Assembly (NCBI RefSeq): GCF_014648275.1
Contig: NZ_BMQU01000003.1
Coordinates: 1-64,000, forward strand
From: Pseudomonas laurentiana
Lineage (GTDB): Bacteria > Pseudomonadota > Gammaproteobacteria > Pseudomonadales > Pseudomonadaceae
Length of the DNA: 64,000 nucleotides
Direction: 5' to 3'
Below the pieces are notes generated by a model, which was given only the letters and a program-made list of their open reading frames with translations, was not told the DNA's origin and did no database searches. This document shows, piece after piece, positions 1-8,133 of the stretch. The translations under genes and the position numbers were made by a program. The first letter of the stretch is position 1. Each line of letters opens with the position of its first letter.

Positions 1-106
1 CCCGGCGACTGGCGTCATGCGTCATGCCGATGCCGGTTATCAGATCGCCATCGATTGCGCCAAGGAACAAGGCCTGAACTTGCCGATGATTACCGGAACA
101 CGCTGA
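1..106 (+). CDS. hutU: urocanate hydratase, C-terminal end (partial)
   Basis: Reading frame 2 is open from the window edge to a TGA at 104-106 and gives the last 34 residues of a protein. The segment [20 protein letters not shown] followed by a Leu-Pro-rich end matches how urocanases end. Urocanase converts urocanate to imidazolone propionate in histidine degradation. The start lies outside the window. I recognise the tail from memory of the family, without alignment. The downstream gene faces the other way, so hutU ends its transcription unit here. Confidence 0.78.
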   Translation, partial: PATGVMRHADAGYQIAIDCAKEQGLNLPMITGTR

Positions 107-221
107 TGCAAAGGCCTATGCGCAGGTAATACATCGTTCTCAGGGGCGAAACTTGCGCATGGGCCCTCTACCGGAAGGCAGGTATTCAAACAACTAACGT
201 CGTTGCTTAAACGAATGAAAG

Positions 222-1214
222 TCAGGTGCCAAGGAAGCGTTCTTGGTATTGCTTGGGTGTTACAGACAAGTGCTTTTTGAATATGTTGCGCATTTGGTCA
301 GTGGTTGCAAATCCACACTTGAATGCCACGCTTTTCATTGGAAGTCCGCTTTCACTCAGTAAGCGCCTCGCTTTATCAACTCTGGCTTTCTCCAGGAACT
401 CAGAAGGGCAGACGCCCACCTCTTTATGAAAGGTCCTCGTAAAGTTCCTCAGGCTCATCGAAGCGTGATTAGCCATGAGCGATACGCTGATCTTTTGATC
501 AATATTGTTCAATACCCACTCTTGAACTGCACGCATGCCTGAAGCCTGGGTCATCTGGCTCGTCAGGTTGGCGCTGAACTGTGACTGACCACCGGGCCGC
601 TTCAGGAAAATCACGAGGTCTTGTGCCACTTGCAGCGCAAGGTCATGACCGAAATCAGCTTCGACAAAGGCAAGTGCCAAATCCACTGAAGCGCTTACGC
701 CTGCTGACGTCCAGAGGTTTCCTTCATGAATGAAAATGGAGTCGATGTCGACCTGGATGCCGGGGTAGTTCTGTTGCATGACCTCAGCCATTCTCCAGTG
801 AGTGGTTGCCCGCTTGCCATCAAGCAGGCCAGTTGCAGCCAGGAAGAACGCTCCTGAGCAGAGGGCGGCAAAACGCTCAACGCTCAATGCAACGCGTTTA
901 GTCCACGCCACAATCTCCGATTGCTCTTCGATGATTCGCTCAATTTCGTGTGCGCCAACGACCAGAATCGAATGGGGAAGCGATTCATCGTCCAACGTGT
1001 GAGTTGCAGTTAAGGACATCAGCGTATCTGAGGGGATAGGCCCTAACTGTGTTGAGACAATTCTAACCTCGTATCCGGGCGCCTTTCCCTGTGCTTCCAA
1101 GTGTTTATTTGCATACGTGAAGACTGTCATGGGGCCAATGGCCTCGAATGACTTGAATTCAGGATAAATCACGATATCGATTGTTCGGCGTGTGGCCGTA
1201 TCAGAACGGAGCAT
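222..1214 (-). CDS. GlxA family transcriptional regulator (DJ-1/PfpI domain + AraC HTH)
   Basis: This 330-residue protein has an N-terminal DJ-1/PfpI (class I glutamine amidotransferase-like) domain at about residues 10-185. It keeps the nucleophile-elbow Cys near 119 (AALCSGAFFLAATGLLDGK). A C-terminal AraC-type double helix-turn-helix spans about 228-325 and ends in the usual KCGF...F..H....P..Y pattern. Members sense small nitrogenous or C1-related metabolites through the DJ-1 fold and activate neighbouring genes. The gene is divergent from frmA with a 136-bp shared promoter region, so it probably regulates the frmA-VOC pair. That is inference from position; the ligand is unknown. Confidence 0.88.
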   Translation of the reverse strand: MLRSDTATRRTIDIVIYPEFKSFEAIGPMTVFTYANKHLEAQGKAPGYEVRIVSTQLGPIPSDTLMSLTATHTLDDESLPHSILVVGAHEIERIIEEQSEIVAWTKRVALSVERFAALCSGAFFLAATGLLDGKRATTHWRMAEVMQQNYPGIQVDIDSIFIHEGNLWTSAGVSASVDLALAFVEADFGHDLALQVAQDLVIFLKRPGGQSQFSANLTSQMTQASGMRAVQEWVLNNIDQKISVSLMANHASMSLRNFTRTFHKEVGVCPSEFLEKARVDKARRLLSESGLPMKSVAFKCGFATTDQMRNIFKKHLSVTPKQYQERFLGT

Positions 1215-1338
1215 ACTTACATCTCTTATTTAGTGCTTGGCCCGATTTCATGCCAGCTTGGCCGAATTCAACGCCATTTTTATCAGCGTAACGAGTCGGA
1301 TTTTCTTATTGTAGGGGCACCTGAATAACACACGGTAG

Positions 1339-2463
<1,125 letters not shown>

Positions 2464-2533
2464 ATGATTCTCCGGTGCTTCACAGGAGGTACCGGCTTCT
2501 TCCTACAACACCCCACCTGCAATGGAGACTTTC

Positions 2534-2917
2534 ATGTCGATTTTCACTCACGTAACTGTTGGCACCAATGATCTGGTCAAAGCCCGTAAGTTCTACGACG
2601 AAGTGCTAGGTAAGCTGGGTTTCAAGCGCCTTGCTGATCTGGGCGACAACGGCTCGATCTGGGGCGTGGACAAGCCCGCTTTCTTTGTACTCAAGCCAGC
2701 CAATGGCCAGCCGGCCAGTGTTGGCAACGGCGTGACCGTAAGCTTCGAAGCTCAGAGTCGTGCCCAAATCAACGCCTTCCACGACGCAGCACTGAGTGCT
2801 GGCGGTAAGGACGAAGGCGCGGCAGGTACGCGTGACTGGGCACCGAATGCCTATGCTGCATATGCCCGTGACCTTGATGGCAACAAGCTTGCTGTTTACT
2901 GCTTCAAGGCCGAGTAA
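2534..2917 (+). CDS. VOC family (glyoxalase-fold) protein
   Basis: This single-domain vicinal-oxygen-chelate protein has 127 residues. It opens with a metal-site beta strand (FTHVTVGTNDLVKARKFYDE) and ends with ARDLDGNKLAVYCFK. I chose the second ATG (2534) because GGAG sits 6 bp upstream of it; the first ATG (2522) has no Shine-Dalgarno sequence. Small proteins of this type commonly sit next to frmA and may handle glutathione adducts or lactoylglutathione-like compounds. The substrate cannot be read from the sequence. A strong hairpin terminator follows directly. Confidence 0.82.
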   Translation: MSIFTHVTVGTNDLVKARKFYDEVLGKLGFKRLADLGDNGSIWGVDKPAFFVLKPANGQPASVGNGVTVSFEAQSRAQINAFHDAALSAGGKDEGAAGTRDWAPNAYAAYARDLDGNKLAVYCFKAE

Positions 2918-2926
2918 GACCGCTTA

Positions 2927-2953
2927 AGCGGCACTCATTGGGTGCCGCTTTCT
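2927..2953 (+). terminator. intrinsic terminator after frmA-VOC
   Basis: An 8-bp GC-rich stem (AGCGGCAC / GTGCCGCT) with a 7-nt loop is followed by a T-rich run. It lies 10 bp after the VOC stop codon. Confidence 0.8.
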
Positions 2954-3151
2954 TCGCTCTGCTATGGCTACTGCTGTACGCGATCCATTTTGCTCAAACT
3001 GTATTTCCCTCCGCGCCTTGATCATGGCGCCCACTGGATTTCCTGAAGCGTTATCCGCGTCCATGGCGGCATACCTCGCCTGTCAGTACATCTACCGCCT
3101 GATAATTGCACACACCAAAAGGCAGCGGCTCAGCCACTGCCCATTTTGCTG

Positions 3152-3469
3152 CTAGCGCAGTTCCGGCCTTGATCGGTCGGTCTCCATACCACCGAGCAAC
3201 GCCTGCACCAGCCCTTGTGCCATTTCGACAGCCGTGCGGGTGGACCAGAGCAGATGACGGGTTTCGTTATCGACCACCTGACAGGCTTGTTCGTTGGTGG
3301 CGTAGGCGGAACGTAGCAGGATGGTGAGGTGGATCAGCACGTCTTCGACGTTGAGCCCGGCGCGAACACTGAACAGCGGATCGTGGCTGTCTTCGCAGGA
3401 ACCGAAGGTAGCGCAGGCGGTGGTTTTCAGTATGGTGGTGGGTGGGGGATCGGGGACTATCTTGGTCAT
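3152..3469 (-). CDS. DUF6124-type small protein
   Basis: This is a 105-residue acidic protein with no signal peptide. I recognise the Pseudomonas-specific pattern: an opening MTKIVPDPPP, a Cys-rich strip before HDPLFSV, then EDVLIHLTILL and a helical C-terminus (AVEMAQGLVQALL). The family, now called DUF6124 and formerly mixed with DUF3077, has no established function. The start at 3469 is set by AGGAG 7 bp upstream; the ATG ten codons earlier lacks one. Its 5' leader contains the structured RNA element at 3523-3597, so expression is probably controlled post-transcriptionally or by attenuation. Confidence 0.78.
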   Translation of the reverse strand: MTKIVPDPPPTTILKTTACATFGSCEDSHDPLFSVRAGLNVEDVLIHLTILLRSAYATNEQACQVVDNETRHLLWSTRTAVEMAQGLVQALLGGMETDRSRPELR

Positions 3470-3522
3470 GGTGACGCTCCTAGAGTATTGAACCACCACC
3501 TATCGCTACCAAACGAATGGGT

Positions 3523-3597
3523 GACGGCTGTACACAGGTTGGTAGACCGGGACTCTAGGAACCCAGCGCGCACGAGGGCGCCCTGCGCACAGCCGCC
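3523..3597 (-). promoter_or_regulatory. structured RNA leader element, copy 1 (three-way junction)
   Basis: On the minus strand, the strand of the DUF6124 gene, the segments 3597-3582 and 3538-3523 pair over 16 bp. The only non-Watson-Crick positions are three G-U pairs. Inside lie two hairpins: one with stem GCGC/GCGC and one with CUGGG/CCCGG. The element ends 53 nt before the DUF6124 start codon. Read as plus-strand RNA, the same three positions would be A-C mismatches, so the sequence favours a minus-strand transcript. No known riboswitch class comes to mind. Confidence 0.7.
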
Positions 3598-3618
3598 ATA
3601 ACACGAAGTAGCAGACAC

Positions 3619-3652
3619 AAAAAAAGCGCCAACTAGTTCGGATGGGGCGCTT
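3619..3652 (-). terminator. intrinsic terminator between RNA copies 2/3 and copy 1
   Basis: On the minus strand AAGCGCC (3652-3646) pairs with GGCGCTT, followed by a run of seven T (3625-3619). It would end a minus-strand transcript carrying copies 3 and 2, just 21 nt before copy 1 begins. It could alternatively be the regulated attenuator for readthrough into the DUF6124 gene. Confidence 0.7.
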
Positions 3653-3790
3653 GCACGCCATAGAGTAAGCGGGCTACCAAACCCGTTCGCTGGATTTACA
3701 GCGACTGTAGAAGGTTAACGGTGCAGAGATTTGGATTCAAGCGCTGGTATGGATGAACTGATACGAATGCCCTTGATGCCCATCAAGGGT

Positions 3791-3863
3791 GGCAGTTGTA
3801 CGCGGGTTGACAGGCCAGGCTCCAGGTCCCGGCGCACCCGAAGGCGCCCCACGCACAACCGCC
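3791..3863 (-). ncRNA. structured RNA element, copy 2
   Basis: The outer stem pairs 3863-3848 with 3806-3791 over 16 positions on the minus strand, again with only G-U deviations. The first inner hairpin has a UUCG tetraloop (GCGCC-UUCG-GGUGC). The second is GCCGGG/CCUGGC. Against copy 1 several base pairs change on both sides (C-G to U-A, A-U to G-C), so pairing is preserved while sequence changes. Confidence 0.65.
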
Positions 3864-4018
3864 ATAGCACGAAGCAACAGGCACGAATTAAAGCACCTGC
3901 TGAACGAGAGTTGGGCTGCTGAAATCGGCCGCTGTATTGGGCGCAATGCGGAAGAGGGTAATTGGGCTGAAGTGTGTCTTCAAGCGCAGAAATGTATGAA
4001 CTGATGCCCATCAAGGGT

Positions 4019-4093
4019 GGCAGTTGTACGCGGGTTAGCAGACCAGGGATCAAGGAACCCGGCGCACCCGAAGGCGCCCCACGCACAACCGCC
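4019..4093 (-). ncRNA. structured RNA element, copy 3
   Basis: It has the same fold as copy 2, with the outer stem from 4093-4078 and 4034-4019 and the same UUCG hairpin. The second hairpin differs in sequence (CCGGG/CCUGG) but not in shape. It is the first copy met by a minus-strand transcript. No convincing promoter was found to its right. Confidence 0.65.
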
Positions 4094-4269
4094 ATGACAC
4101 GAAGCAACAGGCATGAATTAAAGCACCTGTTGAACGACGGGTGGGCTGCTGAAATCGGCCGCTGTATTGGGCGCAATGCGGAAGAGGGTAATTGGGATGA
4201 AGTGTGGACTCAAGCGTAGGTGCGTATGGAGTCTCCCACAGGACAGTGTTGGCCTCAGCCCTTGCACAT

Positions 4270-4300
4270 TCACTGTGGGAGCGGGTTCACCCGCGAACAC
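4270..4300. repeat. P. putida-type REP palindrome
   Basis: CTGTGGGAGCGGGTTCACCC followed by GCG is the familiar extragenic palindrome of putida-group genomes, with stem GCGGGT/ACCCGC at 4281-4294. The rest of 4220-4527 shows nothing further that I can name. Confidence 0.8.
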
Positions 4301-4527
4301 GGGTGCAGCCCGTGCCATGCTACTGGGGTAATTGAGTGTTCTCTATGGGGAAAGCAGCCATCCACCATCGACAGCTCACCAGCAATAGCAGTTGTTCAGC
4401 CTGAAGCCCAAAAAATAGGCTACCCCCCTTGCAGCATGGTAGCCCTGGTGTTGCTCCAGTCAGGACAACACCTGTCCCATCAGAGTCATTGCATTGGCGT
4501 CGTGGACCAAGCAGTGATGACCGACAC

Positions 4528-5163
4528 TCAGGCAACCTTGGCCTGAACGGTAAACAGGCTCGCGCCCAGCGCCATGAACGAGGCGCCGAACAGCCGGTTC
4601 ATCAACCGCGCACGGTTCGGCGAGGCGAGCTTGCGCCGCAGCACCTGGGCCATGGCCACATAGAAGGCATGGGAGACGATCGAGCAGGCCGCGAAGGTCA
4701 GCACGAGAATGCTCAACTGCACGTTCGAGTCACTGCCCGGGCGGATGAATTGCGGCAGGAACGCGGCGAAGAACAGGATCGCCTTGGGGTTGGTCAGCGC
4801 CACGGTCACGCCGCTGAGCATCAGTCTGTTGTGGGTGGAGGTGCGCCTGGTCGGCTGGTCGAGCTTGTCGAACGCACTGGTGCGGCTCTTCCACTGCTTG
4901 ATGCCCAGGTAGATCAGGTAGCTCGCGCCGAGCACCTTGAGCAGCAGGAAGGCCGTCGCCGACGCCTGCAGCAGCACCCCCAGCCCGGCACTGATGGCGG
5001 CGGAGATCACCAGCAAGCCGAAGGCGTTTCCGAGCGAGCCGAGCATCGCCCGCCGCGGCCCATAGGCCACCGAATTGGATAGCGCCATGATCACCCCGGG
5101 ACCTGGGGTCAGGGTAACCAGCATGGCGACGACGACAAAACCGAACCAATCGTGAAGCGACAT
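4528..5163 (-). CDS. LysE/RhtB family amino-acid exporter
   Basis: This 211-residue inner-membrane protein has five to six hydrophobic segments. It carries the LysE signature LTPGPGVIMALSNSVAYGPR near the N-terminus and NPKAILFFAAFLPQF near residue 130. Family members export basic or neutral amino acids or homoserine lactones; the substrate is not predictable here. The start at 5163 (MSLHDWF) fits the family better than the longer open frame. The gene stands alone. Confidence 0.88.
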   Translation of the reverse strand: MSLHDWFGFVVVAMLVTLTPGPGVIMALSNSVAYGPRRAMLGSLGNAFGLLVISAAISAGLGVLLQASATAFLLLKVLGASYLIYLGIKQWKSRTSAFDKLDQPTRRTSTHNRLMLSGVTVALTNPKAILFFAAFLPQFIRPGSDSNVQLSILVLTFAACSIVSHAFYVAMAQVLRRKLASPNRARLMNRLFGASFMALGASLFTVQAKVA

Positions 5164-5343
5164 CCTTGTACATCTCCTAGGGAACACCACATTGACCAGC
5201 GGACTGTAACAGATTGTTGCCCGGCTCACGCTTGAATACCGGCCAGCACAGCGCTTTGCCGGAGCGCAATCTGCGCCTCCGATCGCGCGCAGTAGAGCAT
5301 AGGAAATTTGCTATCTCATCGAAGAGTGCCTGACGTGGTTGGC

Positions 5344-6408
5344 TCAATTGGGCAGGTGACCCTCGACGTAGTGCACCGTCTTTTCCAACATTCGCGCCAT
5401 GTCGGGATGTGTTAACTGATACTTCCGCTCCAGTTGCTTGCTCTGACTCATGTCGAAGCGCTGCGTCTGAATAAAGTTCAGTGACTCGGCGCTGATCGCG
5501 AGTCGGGCCGCGAGTCCGGGAATCGTCAAAAGCCACCTCAGCACCCTTATCGCTACATGGCGGCGGGGGGCCTTGACCTTCAGTGTCATTGCGATCTGCT
5601 GAAGCATCCCCTGTACGTTCGGTGTGCGCTCATCGAGCGCCAGCACCTGCCGGTTGGCCATCGAGGGATCGAACGCCACGCAGGTTATCATCGTCACCAA
5701 GTAATCGACGCTGACCAATGGCAACCAGTGCGCGGCGGAACCGGGGACGGCTTTGAACCGGCCGTGTGCCAGATTTCGAATGAGCTCGGCCAGCGGTTGC
5801 CCTTCCGGGATGTGACCACTCTCGCTGTGGCCACACACTGTAGCAGGATGAACGATCGTGTAATCCGCGCCCGCTTCCTGCATGTAACGAATGACTGCGA
5901 AGTGGGACTCGAGCTTGCTGCCTTCATAGCCACCTACACGGCCGTAGACTGCGGGCCAATCTGTGTTTTCAGGGCGCTCGTTATCTACCCCGATACTGGC
6001 AAGGTGGGTAAGGTTCTGCAGCATAAAGCCGCCCACCATCAACAATCGGATACGCTGGCTCGCCGCAAGCCTGGCGACGTTCAACGCCCCTTGCACATTG
6101 ATTGTGCGGGCGCGCTCCATTGTAAGCCCCCAGGAAAATTGCGCCGCGAGGTGGAACGCCACAGAGGCCGAAGACACACGCTGCTTGTCTGCCTCGCTGA
6201 GCCCAAGCCCCTCTCTGCTGATATCGCCCTCAACGGCATGGATGTACGCGGGGTTACCGCCCAGTCGGCCTACCTGCTCCCTGAGACGCTCAATGTTTTC
6301 AGGGCTGCGCATAAGCACCCACGTCGTGTGCCCTGTCGCAGTAAGACGGGCCAGTAAATGTTGACCCACAAACCCACTGCCGCCTGTGACGAAGCATTCA
6401 ATGCTCAT
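5344..6408 (-). CDS. NAD-dependent epimerase/dehydratase-type SDR
   Basis: This 354-residue extended short-chain dehydrogenase has the nucleotide-binding motif TGGSGFVGQHL at residues 8-18 and an active-site YEGSK (Tyr-x-x-x-Lys) near residue 160. The C-terminal third is helical and basic and resembles acyl or sterol reductases of the NAD_binding_4 type. Substrate unknown. It is divergent from a MerR regulator, and its promoter has the 19-bp spacer and palindrome typical of MerR control. It is therefore the probable target, responding to a reactive or hydrophobic compound. Confidence 0.8.
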   Translation of the reverse strand: MSIECFVTGGSGFVGQHLLARLTATGHTTWVLMRSPENIERLREQVGRLGGNPAYIHAVEGDISREGLGLSEADKQRVSSASVAFHLAAQFSWGLTMERARTINVQGALNVARLAASQRIRLLMVGGFMLQNLTHLASIGVDNERPENTDWPAVYGRVGGYEGSKLESHFAVIRYMQEAGADYTIVHPATVCGHSESGHIPEGQPLAELIRNLAHGRFKAVPGSAAHWLPLVSVDYLVTMITCVAFDPSMANRQVLALDERTPNVQGMLQQIAMTLKVKAPRRHVAIRVLRWLLTIPGLAARLAISAESLNFIQTQRFDMSQSKQLERKYQLTHPDMARMLEKTVHYVEGHLPN

Positions 6409-6438
6409 GCCTGACTCCTTGTTTGGATGATGGGCGCA

Positions 6439-6469
6439 GGCTAAGGTGTAGAGCCTGCTCTACAGTCAA
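6439..6469 (-). promoter_or_regulatory. MerR-type promoter with 19-bp spacer and perfect dyad
   Basis: On the minus strand TTGACT (6469-6464) and TTAGCC (6444-6439) are 19 bp apart. The spacer is almost entirely filled by the palindrome TGTAGAGCAGGCTCTACA (6464-6447), with 8-bp half-sites around a 2-bp centre. Over-long spacers with central dyads are the hallmark of promoters activated by MerR proteins through DNA twisting. The element drives the SDR at 6408. Confidence 0.85.
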
Positions 6470-6481
6470 GGGGTTTTTAGT

Positions 6482-6886
6482 GTGAACATTGGGGAGTTGG
6501 AGCGTCGCAGTGGCGTCGGGCGCCATGCGTTGCGCTATTACGAACAGCTCGGGCTGATCGTGGCCCATCGACAGGCCAACAACTACCGCAGCTACAGCGA
6601 TCAGACCGTTGTTGATTTGGCATTCATTCAGAGTGCCCAGAGCGGGGGATTTTCACTCGCTGAGATCGGCGACATCCTCGCGGCCAAGCGGGGTAATACG
6701 ATCGATTGCGCTCAAGGCGCGGCCTTGGTCGCCAGCAAGATGGCCGAAATTCAAGCGAAGATCACCACCCTGCACACCGCGTATGTTTTTTTGGAAGCGG
6801 AGCGTGCAAAGCTTGAAGCCAGTGCCATTGCCAACGGACAGACTGTTCCTTACCTGCCTGTCCATGAGCATGCCTCGAGGCCATAG
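6482..6886 (+). CDS. MerR family transcriptional regulator
   Basis: This 134-residue regulator has an N-terminal winged HTH (MNIGELERRSGVGRHALRYYE) and a long dimerisation helix (about 75-120). It has no cysteine cluster for metal sensing: a single Cys near residue 79 and none at the C-terminus, so a metal or redox ligand is unlikely. The start is GTG at 6482, only 17 bp from the dyad, so the protein can repress itself. It most likely activates the divergent SDR. Confidence 0.88.
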   Translation: MNIGELERRSGVGRHALRYYEQLGLIVAHRQANNYRSYSDQTVVDLAFIQSAQSGGFSLAEIGDILAAKRGNTIDCAQGAALVASKMAEIQAKITTLHTAYVFLEAERAKLEASAIANGQTVPYLPVHEHASRP

Positions 6887-7020
6887 CCTCCGTGCAAGGC
6901 CATTCAGCGTGGCCCCAGCACCTTGGACTTGCCTTGCAAGTACGCATGGCGAACCCTGAGTCGTTTGAAGGTCCTCACAGGTCTGCTGGCCGATTACTGC
7001 TGGTGTCGAATGGCTGTTCA

Positions 7021-7110
7021 GGGTCGATAGCTGTCAGTGGTGACCGGCTGCTATCGACCCTTAGCTGCCTTTCGCAGAGAGCGGAAAATGGCCAGAAGCG
7101 GACACTTAGG
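7021..7110. repeat. decayed dispersed repeat with GGGTCGATAGC inverted ends
   Basis: GGGTCGATAGC at 7021-7031 is repeated inverted at 7050-7060, followed by a GGCCAGAAGCGGAC block. Related pieces occur near 10,498, 14,065, 35,070 and 35,810. It is non-coding. Confidence 0.6.
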
Positions 7111-7212
7111 CAGCAGAGTCTTTGAGGTGAAAGTGACGGAATGTCCATCACCTCAATCCCCGTGTATCTCTCCTCACATTCCATCTCGCGCGTTCGTGCA
7201 TTCGCGTGCGTT

Positions 7213-7268
7213 GATTAATCTAATAAGAAAATCTTATGCGTCATGATGGTAAATCATTAGATCTAATG
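7213..7268. promoter_or_regulatory. cluster of AT-rich palindromes upstream of the B3/4 operon
   Basis: Three perfect palindromes lie close together: GATTAATC (7213-7220), ATAAGA-AAA-TCTTAT (7223-7237) and CATTAGATCTAATG (7255-7268). The centres of the last two are about 31 bp (three helical turns) apart, which suits a dimeric repressor or activator. They are the only operator-like structure in the 545-bp gap 6887-7431, apart from the repeat at 7021. Confidence 0.5.
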
Positions 7269-7431
7269 GCAGGGACGGATTAAAACTCCATGCATTGATC
7301 ACCTTCACTGCGGAGATAGCTACATTGAAATGCAAACTGAAATCGCTGGTTCACACCCTCAATACCCTTTGCTCGGCATGGGGCAGCTACACCATGAGAA
7401 ACCTTCAGCGTTAGTAGCCGTGGAGGCCAGC

Positions 7432-8121
7432 ATGTCATTTGTCGCTCCGGTTCTTGATCCCCAACTAGCTAAGATCGCACCAGGTTTCCGAGCGCTGAGT
7501 ATCAGCGTGGAAGCTTCGCTGATCGAACACCCCCAGGTTTCTACAGACGCTCTTGAAAAGGCTTGTGAGTCGCTGGTCGCGGACACCCCGGTTTGGGCTG
7601 AGAGTCATTTGGCTGCGTGGGCCAATACATTCAAGCTGTTCGGCGCTAAACCACAGCGCACCCCGTGCTCAGCCGAAGCATTGCGCAAGCGAGTCCTGCG
7701 AGACGGGAGCCTTCCCAGCATCGATCCCATTGTCGATTTGTACAACGCAATCAGCATCAAATACGCCATACCCGTTGGCGGAGAAGATTTTGATGCCTAC
7801 ATAGGTGCTCCACGTTTAACCATCGCCGATGGCACTGAGCTGTTTGACACAACCAAAGATGGCCGTGCGGCAAACGAGTCTCCAGAAAAAGGCGAAGTCA
7901 TTTGGCGAGATGATCACGGTGCGACTTGCCGACGCTGGAACTGGCGTCAGGGCACCCGGACCCGGCTTGATTCGAACGCGAAGCGGATGTGGTTCATTCT
8001 GGAGAGTCTTCCTGAAATGCCCATAGAGGCCCTGAGGGCTGCTGGGGATGAGCTGAGCAGCGGACTTCAGCAGATGATGCCAGAGGCAAAAATTGCATCC
8101 CAATTGATTGAGTTTTACTGA
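7432..8121 (+). CDS. B3/4 (phenylalanyl-tRNA synthetase beta-like) domain protein
   Basis: This 229-residue stand-alone B3/4 domain belongs to the fold that, in PheRS, hydrolyses mischarged tRNA. Recognisable parts are IAPGFRALSISVEASL at the N-terminus, VDLYNAISIKYAIPVGGEDFDAY in the middle and a WNWRQG.RT segment near residue 180. I prefer the ATG at 7432, preceded by GGAGG at 6 bp, over the ATG at 7330, which would add 34 poorly conserved residues. It heads an apparent operon with a DapA-like lyase 12 bp downstream, suggesting a role in handling an unusual amino acid or its aminoacyl-tRNA. Confidence 0.75.
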   Translation: MSFVAPVLDPQLAKIAPGFRALSISVEASLIEHPQVSTDALEKACESLVADTPVWAESHLAAWANTFKLFGAKPQRTPCSAEALRKRVLRDGSLPSIDPIVDLYNAISIKYAIPVGGEDFDAYIGAPRLTIADGTELFDTTKDGRAANESPEKGEVIWRDDHGATCRRWNWRQGTRTRLDSNAKRMWFILESLPEMPIEALRAAGDELSSGLQQMMPEAKIASQLIEFY

Positions 8122-8133
8122 CCGGAGAAACAA

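Larger units (their letters stand above)
3735..4219 (-). repeat. two tandem direct repeats of about 229 bp carrying the RNA element
   Basis: Two long near-identical units lie head to tail, offset by 228-230 bp (for example GATGCCCATCAAGGGTGGCAG begins at 3775 and 4003). Each contains one three-way-junction element plus a conserved flank of about 110 bp. A shorter related unit, essentially just the element, precedes the DUF6124 gene. Minus-strand open frames across the repeats are low-complexity and not conserved in length, so I treat the unit as RNA or repeat DNA and not as coding. Confidence 0.85.

Noticed and set aside
113-164. Imperfect inverted repeat after hutU as a terminator
   Set aside because: The arms are 13 nt with mismatches and about 26 nt apart, without a T-run.
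3715-4176. 153-codon minus-strand frame through the tandem repeats
   Set aside because: It repeats itself because the DNA repeats, has no domain, and substitutions between copies preserve RNA pairing and not codons.
3735-4219. Possible CRISPR array
   Set aside because: Only two long units with no short spacer-repeat alternation and no cas genes.
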